From positions 1 to 17,770 of the forward strand of contig JALWGP010000027.1 of the NCBI GenBank assembly GCA_027038775.1: DNA of 17,770 bases, read 5' to 3'. Made by a program: the position numbers and the translations under genes. The notes below the pieces were generated by a model that was not told the origin of the DNA, made no database searches, and saw only the letters and a program-made list of their open reading frames with translations. Of this stretch, positions 8,068 to 14,382 are shown piece by piece (within the stretch, counting starts at the first letter, position 1; every line of letters begins with the position of its first letter). This DNA is from Sedimenticola sp. GTDB lineage: Bacteria; Pseudomonadota; Gammaproteobacteria; Chromatiales; Chromatiaceae.

Positions 8068-9434
8068 TGGCGGGCATCGGTTTCGAACTGCGCAAGCTGC
8101 TGCGCAAGGACTCCTACCTGGGGCTGCTGCAGGCCTACGGCTACGCGGGCATCATCAGCTCGGGTCCGTGGATCCTCTCCATCATCGGCGTGCTGCTCAT
8201 CGGGCTGTTCAGCGCCAGCCGGGTGGTGCCGGACACCCTGGTGGTACAGTTCCTCGTCACCGTGACCTGGCTGATGGCCTCCTCGCTGGTGCTCACGGGC
8301 ATCCTGCAGCTGCTCTTCACCCGTTTCATCGCCGATCGCCTGTTCGAGGAGAAGGACGAGATCGTGCTGCCCAACCTCATGGGCGCGCTGACGCTGGTGA
8401 CGCTGGCCAGCGGGCTGCTGGCGGGCCTGGCGCTTCTCTTCCTGTTCGAGGAATCCCCTCTCTACGAACTGCTCACCCTCGGCAGCTTCGTCGTGCTGAG
8501 CAACATCTGGATCGTGGTGATCTTCCTCTCCGGGATGAAGGCCTACCGGCTGATCCTGGGCGTCTTCTTCCTCGGTTACGGCATCACCGTGGGCATGGCC
8601 CTGCTGCTCACCGCTCTCAAGCTGGAAGGACTGATGCTGGGCTTCTTCATCGGGCAGACGGTGCTGCTGTTCGCCATGCTGGCGATGGTGATCCGCAACT
8701 ACCCCGGCGAGCGCTTCGTCTCCTACACCTTCCTCGACCGAAAGCAGGTCTACTACAGCCTCGCCGGCACCGGGCTGCTCTACAACCTCGGCATCTGGGC
8801 AGACAAGTTCATGTTCTGGCTCAACCCGGTCACCTCGGAGAACGTGATCGGCCCGCTGCGGGCATCGGTGATCTACGACATCCCCATCTTCCTGGCCTAC
8901 CTCTCCATCATCCCGGGCATGGCGGTCTTCCTGGTGCGAATGGAGACCGACTTCGCCGAGATCTACGAGCGCTTCTACCAGTCGGTGCGGGAGGGCGACA
9001 CGCTGGCCCACATCCGGCAGTACAAGCAGCGCATGGTGCTGACCATCCGGCAGGGCATCTACGAGATCTTCAAGGTGCAGGGCCTCATGGTGGTGATGCT
9101 GCTGATGCTGGGCCCCTCCATCCTCGACTTCCTGGGCATCTCCCGGCTCTACCAGCCCCTGTTCAACGTGGATCTCATCGGCGTGGGCGTACAGGTGCTG
9201 CTGCTGGCCATACTCAACGTGCTCTTCTACCTCGACCTGCTCTGGATCGCCTTTTCCATCTGCCTGCTGTTCCTGGTCAGCAACATCGGCCTCACCTGGC
9301 TCACTTTCCAGCTGGGTCCACAGTTCTTCGGCTTCGGCTTTGCCGGCGCGGTGGTGATCGCCAGCCTGGTGGGGCTGGCAGTGCTCTCCCGCCAGCTGGA
9401 CCGCCTGGAATACGAAACCTTCATGCTGCAATAG
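8067..9434 (+). CDS. pelG: PelG, polytopic MOP-superfamily-like Pel transporter
   Basis: PelG is the inner-membrane transporter of the Pel system, related to Wzx/MATE-type flippases of the MOP superfamily, and is thought to pass the growing chain across the membrane with PelD, PelE and PelF. The start at 8067 gives 455 residues (Pseudomonas about 456) and begins MAGIGFELRKLL, the typical opening of this family. About 12 hydrophobic segments can be counted (first 25-48, last about 418-440), with a longer charged cytoplasmic loop near 300-330 (METDFAEIYERFYQSVREGD). The open frame extends far upstream of 8067, but that part is out-of-frame pelF. The ATG shares its A with the pelF stop. It is the last gene of the pel operon; a 117-bp gap follows. 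Confidence 0.95.
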   Translation: MAGIGFELRKLLRKDSYLGLLQAYGYAGIISSGPWILSIIGVLLIGLFSASRVVPDTLVVQFLVTVTWLMASSLVLTGILQLLFTRFIADRLFEEKDEIVLPNLMGALTLVTLASGLLAGLALLFLFEESPLYELLTLGSFVVLSNIWIVVIFLSGMKAYRLILGVFFLGYGITVGMALLLTALKLEGLMLGFFIGQTVLLFAMLAMVIRNYPGERFVSYTFLDRKQVYYSLAGTGLLYNLGIWADKFMFWLNPVTSENVIGPLRASVIYDIPIFLAYLSIIPGMAVFLVRMETDFAEIYERFYQSVREGDTLAHIRQYKQRMVLTIRQGIYEIFKVQGLMVVMLLMLGPSILDFLGISRLYQPLFNVDLIGVGVQVLLLAILNVLFYLDLLWIAFSICLLFLVSNIGLTWLTFQLGPQFFGFGFAGAVVIASLVGLAVLSRQLDRLEYETFMLQ

Positions 9435-9458
9435 CCGGCTTCCCCTCGCCGCCCCGGC

Positions 9459-9474
9459 AGGGACCGTCGTCCCT
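9459..9474 (+). terminator. weak hairpin after pelG
   Basis: A perfect 6-bp stem (AGGGAC and GTCCCT) with a 4-nt CGTC loop lies 25 nt after the pelG stop. The bases that follow are TCCGTATTCCCC, with no T-run. It could be a weak or Rho-assisted end of the pel transcript, or chance. Confidence 0.2.
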
Positions 9475-9520
9475 TCCGTATTCCCCCTCCCTCCGAAAGA
9501 GCCTGTTTCCACGGGCGGTC

Positions 9521-9526
9521 TATACT
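9521..9526 (+). promoter_or_regulatory. possible sigma70 -10 element before the hydrolase-fad genes
   Basis: TATACT matches the -10 consensus at five of six bases and lies 25 bp before the hydrolase start codon, in the only sizeable gap between the pel and fad genes. No good -35 hexamer is visible 16-18 bp upstream. A very strong ribosome site, AGGAGGAG (9537-9544), follows, 7 nt before the ATG at 9552. A similar CTATACT occurs before the acyl-CoA synthetase gene. Confidence 0.35.
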
Positions 9527-9551
9527 CAGTGTAGTCAGGAGGAGAAGAGGC

Positions 9552-10460
9552 ATGCGAGGTCTCAGCCAGAAACTCGGCCAGTGGCTCATCCACTGGCTCA
9601 CGCGGGACCGCCCTCCCGCCGAGACACCGCTGTGCAATTTCGACCGGCTCCGCTTCGAGCTGCGTCCCTGCGACGTGCTGCTGGTGGAAGGGCGCAGCCG
9701 CATCGCCGACGTCATCCGCGTCATCACCCAGAGCCCCTGGAGCCACGCCGTGCTCTACATCGGCCGGATCTTCGACATCCGCGATCCCCGCCTGCGGGTG
9801 AAGGTGGAGGCCCACTTCGAGGGAGATCCCGAGGAGCAGCTCGTCATCGAGGCACTGGCCGGCGAAGGCACTATCGTCTCCCCCCTCTCCAGGTACCAGA
9901 AGGACCACGTGCGCATCTGCCGTCCCGACGGCATCTCGGCGGAGGACGCGCAGCAGGTGATGGCCTACGCCATCAACCAGTTGGGCACCGACTACGACAT
10001 GCGCCAGATCCTGGACCTGGCGCGCTTTCTCTTCCCCTGGTCCATCCTGCCGCGGCGCTGGCGCTCCACCCTCTTCGAACACAACGCGGGCACTACCACC
10101 CGCACCGTCTGCTCCACCCTGCTGGCGGAGGCCTTCATGCAGGTGGACTTTCCCATCCTGCCCTTCATCGAGCGCGACGAGGATGGCAGCCTGCGGCTGT
10201 TCAAGCGCAACCCCAGGCTCTTCGCGCCGCGGGACTTCGACTATTCCCCCTACTTCAGCATCATCAAGTATCCCTACCTGGGGTTCAACGACGTGGGCAT
10301 CTACCGGCGACTGCCCTGGGACCCCTCCGAGGAGTTCCACAGTGAACAGCCGCGGCGCCGCCCGCAACCCGAAACCGAACCGGAAGCGGCGGAAGCCGCC
10401 GGCCGGCACCGGCTTCCCGATCTCTTCCAAGCCGCCATGCGCTGGCGGAAGGAGGGCTGA
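9552..10460 (+). CDS. permuted papain-fold cysteine hydrolase, YiiX/NlpC-P60-like
   Basis: This 302-residue protein looks like a circularly permuted NlpC/P60 (papain-like) hydrolase of the YaeF/YiiX type. It shows the expected order of elements: CDVLLVEG (40-47), the His segment QSPWSHAVLYIG (60-71) with candidate catalytic His65, VIEAL with Glu100, LGTDYDMRQI (144-153), and the late Cys segment TRTVCSTLLAEAF (183-195) with Cys187. In canonical papain folds Cys comes first; here His precedes it, as in the permuted group. Substrates of the family are poorly known; peptides, amides and lipids have all been proposed. No signal peptide is evident, and residues 1-20 form an amphipathic helix that could touch the membrane. 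The Arg/Pro/Glu-rich tail (about 267-302) looks disordered. The stop is 2 nt from fadE, whose ribosome site lies within this gene, so the two are probably coupled. The substrate is unknown. Confidence 0.82.
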   Translation: MRGLSQKLGQWLIHWLTRDRPPAETPLCNFDRLRFELRPCDVLLVEGRSRIADVIRVITQSPWSHAVLYIGRIFDIRDPRLRVKVEAHFEGDPEEQLVIEALAGEGTIVSPLSRYQKDHVRICRPDGISAEDAQQVMAYAINQLGTDYDMRQILDLARFLFPWSILPRRWRSTLFEHNAGTTTRTVCSTLLAEAFMQVDFPILPFIERDEDGSLRLFKRNPRLFAPRDFDYSPYFSIIKYPYLGFNDVGIYRRLPWDPSEEFHSEQPRRRPQPETEPEAAEAAGRHRLPDLFQAAMRWRKEG

Positions 10461-10462
10461 CC

Positions 10463-12937
10463 ATGTGGCTCATCGCGTTCCTGGCAACCATCGCCGTCGT
10501 CTGGATCCTGGCCTACCAGGGGGCCGGCGCCGCCGTCTGGATCGGCGTGCTCGTGGCCAGCCTGGTCACCGTCACCCTGGCCACGGGGATCCCCTGGTAC
10601 CTCTCCACCCCCCTTTGGATCGGCGCCACCGCCGCCGTGCTGCTGCTGGGCGTGCCCGCCATCCGCCAGCGCTACGTCACCGCCCTGCTGCTGCGCCAGT
10701 TCCGCAAGGTGATCCCGCCCATGTCCCGCACCGAGCGCGAGGCGCTGGAGGCGGGCAGCGTCTGGTGGGACGCCGAGCTCTTCAGCGGGCGGCCCGACTG
10801 GGAGCGGCTGCTGGCCACACCTCCGGCCCGTCTCTCCGAACGCGAGCGGGCCTTCCTGGATGGTCCGGTGGAGACCCTCTGCGAGATGCTGGACGACTGG
10901 CGCATCACCCACGAGGAGAAGGACCTGCCGGAGGAGGTGTGGGCGTTCCTTCGGCAGCATCGCTTCTTCGGCCTCATCCTGCCGGAAGCGTACGGCGGCC
11001 TCGGCTTCTCGGCCCGGGCCCACTCGGAAGTGGTGATGAAGCTGGCCAGCCGCTCCATCGTGGCGGCGGTGACGGTGATGGTGCCCAACTCCCTGGGGCC
11101 CGGCAAGCTGCTGCTCCACTACGGCACGCCGCGGCAGCGGGAACACTACCTGCCGCGCCTGGCCCGCGGCGAGGAGATCCCCTGCTTCGCCCTCACCGGT
11201 CCCGACGCCGGCAGCGACGCCGGTGCCATTCCCGACCGCGGGGTGGTGGCCTGGGGCGAGTGGCAGGGGGAGCGGGTACTGGGCGTGCGGCTGAACTGGG
11301 AGAAGCGCTACATCACCCTGGGGCCGGTGGCCACCCTCATCGGCCTCGCCTTCCGCCTCCACGACCCCGACCACCTGCTGGGCGAGGAGGAGGAGCTGGG
11401 CATCACCCTGGCGCTGGTGCCCCGCAACACCCCCGGCGTGACCATCGGCGACCGCCACGTCCCCCTGGACATCCCCTTCCAGAACGGCCCCAACTGGGGG
11501 CGCAACGTCTTCCTCCCCATGAGCCAGCTCATCGGCGAGGAGCGCTACATCGGCCAGGGCTGGCGCATGCTGGTGGAGAGCCTGTCGGAGGGGCGCGGCA
11601 TCTCGCTGCCGGCGCTGGCGGTGGGCGCGGGCAAGACCTGCAGTCGCTACACCGGCGCCTACGCCGCCGTGCGCCGGCAGTTCAACCTGCCCATTGGCCG
11701 CTTCGAGGGGGTGGAGGAGGCGCTGGCGCGCATCGCCGGCCTCACCTACCAGATGGACGCCGCGCGCAGGCTCACCCTCAGCGCCCTGGACATCGGCGAG
11801 AGCCCCTCGGTGATCTCGGCCATCATCAAGTACCACCTCACCGAACGCTACCGGCAGCTCATCAACGACGCCATGGACGTGCAGGGCGGCAGCGGTATCA
11901 TGCTCGGCCCCTCCAACCTCATCGCGCGCGCCTACCAGGCGTTGCCCATTGCCATCACCGTGGAGGGCGCCAACATCCTCACCCGCTCCATGATCATCTT
12001 CGGCCAGGGCGCCATGCGCTGCCACCCCTGGATCCTCAAGGAGTTCGCGGCAGCGCAGAACCCCGACCGCGCCCGCGCGCTGGCCGACTTCGACCACGCC
12101 GTCTTCGGCCACCTGGGCTTCCTGCTCGGCAACATCGCCCGCAGCCTCTTCCTCGGCCTCACCCGGGGGCGCCTCTCCTCCGTCCCGGTGAAGGGGCGCA
12201 CCCGCCACTACTTCCAGCAGCTCAACTGGATGAGCGCCGGCTTCGCCCTGGCGGCCGACACCGCCATGATGACCCTGGGCGGGGCGCTCAAGCGCAAGGA
12301 GCGGCTCTCGGCGCGCCTGGGCGACGTGCTGAGCGAGATGTACCTCACCTCGGCGGTGCTCAAGCGATACCGCGACGACGGAGAGCCAGACGAGGACTGG
12401 CCCCTGGTACGCTGGGCCTGCGAGGCCTCCTTCTACCGCATGCAGGAGAGCCTGCGCCTGCTGATCCGCAACCTCCCCTTCCGCCCCCTGGCCTGGCTGC
12501 TGCGGGTGCTGCTCTTTCCCAGCGGCTACCCCTGGACCGAGCCCGACGACCGCATGAGCCACGAGGCGGCCCAGGTGCTGCTGCGGCCTTCCGAGAGCCG
12601 CGACCGCCTCACCGCCGGCATCTTCATCACCCGTGACGAGACCTTCCGCCAGGGCATCCTCGAAGCGGCCTTCGAGCAGGCGGCGCGGGTGGCCCCCCTG
12701 GAGAAGACCCTGCGCGAGGCGCGCCGCGCCGGCATCGTGCATGCCCGCGGCTACCTGGAGCAGGCGCGCGAAGCGCTGGCCGAGGGACTCATCCGCGAGG
12801 AGGAGCTGAAGGAACTGGAGAAGATGCGCATGCTGCGTCGCCGCGTCATCGCCGTGGACAGCTTCAGCCACTACGGCCGCCGCAACCTGCTGCGGCTCAT
12901 GGCGGCTGAAGCGCAACGGCGGGAGGCGGGCACATGA
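10463..12937 (+). CDS. fadE: FadE-type membrane-associated acyl-CoA dehydrogenase
   Basis: FadE catalyses the first beta-oxidation step, FAD-dependent formation of trans-2-enoyl-CoA. The 824-residue product matches the long FadE type (E. coli 814) rather than the 380-residue soluble enzymes. Two to three hydrophobic segments at about 2-72 anchor it in the membrane. The dehydrogenase core covers about 100-520 and includes FGLILPEAYGGLGFS near 170 and the flavin segment FALTGPDAGSDAG starting at Phe242. VQGGSGIMLGPSN and TVEGANILTRS follow; Glu501 in the latter aligns with the catalytic base of smaller acyl-CoA dehydrogenases (inference from position). The last 300 residues fit the FadE-specific C-terminal domain (DUF1974-like). 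AAGGAGGG (10449-10456) sits 6 nt before the ATG. The stop overlaps the next gene by 4 nt (ATGA). Confidence 0.95.
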   Translation: MWLIAFLATIAVVWILAYQGAGAAVWIGVLVASLVTVTLATGIPWYLSTPLWIGATAAVLLLGVPAIRQRYVTALLLRQFRKVIPPMSRTEREALEAGSVWWDAELFSGRPDWERLLATPPARLSERERAFLDGPVETLCEMLDDWRITHEEKDLPEEVWAFLRQHRFFGLILPEAYGGLGFSARAHSEVVMKLASRSIVAAVTVMVPNSLGPGKLLLHYGTPRQREHYLPRLARGEEIPCFALTGPDAGSDAGAIPDRGVVAWGEWQGERVLGVRLNWEKRYITLGPVATLIGLAFRLHDPDHLLGEEEELGITLALVPRNTPGVTIGDRHVPLDIPFQNGPNWGRNVFLPMSQLIGEERYIGQGWRMLVESLSEGRGISLPALAVGAGKTCSRYTGAYAAVRRQFNLPIGRFEGVEEALARIAGLTYQMDAARRLTLSALDIGESPSVISAIIKYHLTERYRQLINDAMDVQGGSGIMLGPSNLIARAYQALPIAITVEGANILTRSMIIFGQGAMRCHPWILKEFAAAQNPDRARALADFDHAVFGHLGFLLGNIARSLFLGLTRGRLSSVPVKGRTRHYFQQLNWMSAGFALAADTAMMTLGGALKRKERLSARLGDVLSEMYLTSAVLKRYRDDGEPDEDWPLVRWACEASFYRMQESLRLLIRNLPFRPLAWLLRVLLFPSGYPWTEPDDRMSHEAAQVLLRPSESRDRLTAGIFITRDETFRQGILEAAFEQAARVAPLEKTLREARRAGIVHARGYLEQAREALAEGLIREEELKELEKMRMLRRRVIAVDSFSHYGRRNLLRLMAAEAQRREAGT

Positions 12938-14250
12938 CCGCCCCCGCCCTGCCCTGGAAGACGCGGCCGGTCTACGTGGTGGACGGCCTGCGCACCCCCT
13001 TCCTCAAGGCCTCCGGCCCGCCCGGCCCCTTCCACGCCGCCGACCTGGCGGTGGCCGTCGGCCGCGCCCTGCTCCTGCGCATGCCCTTCCCGCCCGAGGC
13101 GCTGGACGCCGTGGTCCTCGGCTGCGTCTCCTCCGGCCCCGACGAGGCCAACATCGGCCGTGTGGCCGCCCTGCGCATGGGCTGCAGCGAGAAGACACCC
13201 GCCATGACGGTGCAGCGCAACTGCGCCTCGGGCCTGCAGGCGGTGGAGACGGGGGCGCTGGAGATCCTTTCCGGCCGGGCGGAGCTGGTGCTGGCCGGCG
13301 GCACCGAGGCGATGAGCCACCACCCGGTGATGCTGGGCGAGAAGATGGTGGCCTGGCTGGCGCAGTGGAACCGCGCCCGCACTCCCGGCCAGCGCGCGAA
13401 GATACTCCTGAAACTGCGCACCGCCCACCTGGCGCCCGTCATCGCCCTGCTGCGGGGCCTCACCGATCCGGTCACCGGCCTCTCCATGGGACAGACCGCC
13501 GAGGAGCTGGCGGAGCGGTTCGATATCGGGCGGGAGGCCATGGACCGCTTCGCCCTGCGCAGCCACCGGCGCCTGCTGGAGGCGCGCCACGCGGGCAGAC
13601 TGCGGGAGGAGATGGTCCCCCTCTACGACAGCCGGGGCAACCTCTACCTGGAGGACACCGGCCTGCGCCCCGACACCAGCCTGGAATCCCTGGCGAAGCT
13701 CGGGCCCGTCTTCGACCGCCCGGTGGGACGGGTCACCGCCGGCAACAGCGCCCAGATCACCGACGGCGCCGCCTGCCTGGTGCTCGCCTCGGGTACGGCG
13801 GTGGAGAGGTACGACCTGCCCGTGCTCGGGCGCATCCTCGACAGCCAGTGGGCCGGGCTCTCGCCGCGGATCATGGGCCTGGGACCGGTGCACGCCATGG
13901 CACCGGTGATGGAACGGCACGGGCTCGACAGCGGCGACATCGACGCGTGGGAGATCAACGAGGCCTTCGCTGCCCAGGTGCTCGCCTGCCTCACCGCCTG
14001 GCGGGACGAGGCGTTCTGCCGGGACCAACTGGGACTGGAGCACGCCTTCGCCCCCATCGACGAGGAGCGGCTCAACGTGGACGGCGGCGCCATCGCCATC
14101 GGCCACCCCGTGGGCGCCAGCGGCGCGCGCATCCTGCTCCACCTGCTGAAGGTACTGGAGCGCACCGGCGGACGGCTGGGCATGGCCAGCCTCTGCATCG
14201 GCGGCGGCCAGGGCGGCGCCATGCTGGTGGAAACGGGAGGCGGGACATGA
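12934..14250 (+). CDS. fadI: acetyl-CoA acyltransferase (thiolase), FadI-like
   Basis: Thiolase II-type enzyme that cleaves 3-ketoacyl-CoA with CoA, the last step of each beta-oxidation round. At 438 residues it is near E. coli FadI (436) and longer than FadA (387). The active-site residues are clear: nucleophile Cys97 in VQRNCASGLQA, NEAFAAQV in the third conserved block, His391 in AIGHPVGASGARI, and Cys421 in SLCIGGGQGGAM. The N-terminal block VYVVDGLRTPF is typical. A ribosome site GGGAGG (12921-12926) lies 7 nt before the ATG, which overlaps the fadE stop. FadI normally forms a trifunctional-type complex with FadJ, encoded next after a 132-bp gap containing repeats. Confidence 0.93.
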   Translation: MTAPALPWKTRPVYVVDGLRTPFLKASGPPGPFHAADLAVAVGRALLLRMPFPPEALDAVVLGCVSSGPDEANIGRVAALRMGCSEKTPAMTVQRNCASGLQAVETGALEILSGRAELVLAGGTEAMSHHPVMLGEKMVAWLAQWNRARTPGQRAKILLKLRTAHLAPVIALLRGLTDPVTGLSMGQTAEELAERFDIGREAMDRFALRSHRRLLEARHAGRLREEMVPLYDSRGNLYLEDTGLRPDTSLESLAKLGPVFDRPVGRVTAGNSAQITDGAACLVLASGTAVERYDLPVLGRILDSQWAGLSPRIMGLGPVHAMAPVMERHGLDSGDIDAWEINEAFAAQVLACLTAWRDEAFCRDQLGLEHAFAPIDEERLNVDGGAIAIGHPVGASGARILLHLLKVLERTGGRLGMASLCIGGGQGGAMLVETGGGT

Positions 14251-14258
14251 ACCCTTGT

Positions 14259-14283
14259 TTCGCGGCGAAGGCATTGCCCCTTC
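14259..14283 (-). repeat. degenerate third REP-like unit
   Basis: Read on the minus strand, the last part of this stretch (GCCTTCGCCGCGAA) matches the 3' half of the intact unit at 14321-14345 with one change. The 5' arm has lost pairing and the head is altered. It is probably a decayed copy in the same orientation as that unit. Confidence 0.5.
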
Positions 14284-14285
14284 AG

Positions 14286-14310
14286 GTGGGAGGCCCGCCC
14301 TCGGGCCGAA
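14286..14310 (+). repeat. REP-like hairpin unit, plus orientation
   Basis: A 25-nt unit made of head GTGGGA, stem arm GGCCCG, loop CCCT, stem arm CGGGCC and tail GAA. The 6-bp stem is perfect. A GTGG head plus a short GC-rich hairpin is the hallmark of REP sequences common in Pseudomonas and related gammaproteobacteria, which are mobilised by RAYT (REP-associated) transposases. It faces a second unit 10 nt away. The element sits in the fadI-fadJ gap and would be transcribed in their mRNA. Confidence 0.75.
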
Positions 14311-14320
14311 CTTCAAAACG

Positions 14321-14345
14321 TTCGCGGCGAGGGCGCCGCTCCCAC
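14321..14345 (-). repeat. REP-like hairpin unit, minus orientation
   Basis: On the minus strand this 25-nt unit reads head GTGGGA, stem arm GCGGCG, loop CCCT, stem arm CGCCGC, tail GAA. Head, loop and tail are identical to the unit at 14286-14310, but both stem arms differ while remaining perfectly paired. The two units are inverted around a 10-nt spacer (CTTCAAAACG), forming a REP doublet of the BIME type that could also fold into one larger hairpin through GTGGGA/TCCCAC. Confidence 0.75.
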
Positions 14346-14382
14346 ATGCCGCGATCTCATCCGCATGGAGAGGAGATCGTCC

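Noticed and set aside
8004..10430. Minus-strand open frame of 808 codons opposite pelG and the hydrolase gene
   Set aside because: It spans two unrelated + strand genes and their intergenic gap, and its translation is His/Gln/Glu-rich without domain structure.
10301..12916. Minus-strand open frame of 871 codons opposite fadE
   Set aside because: Same composition artefact; fadE on the + strand is unambiguous.
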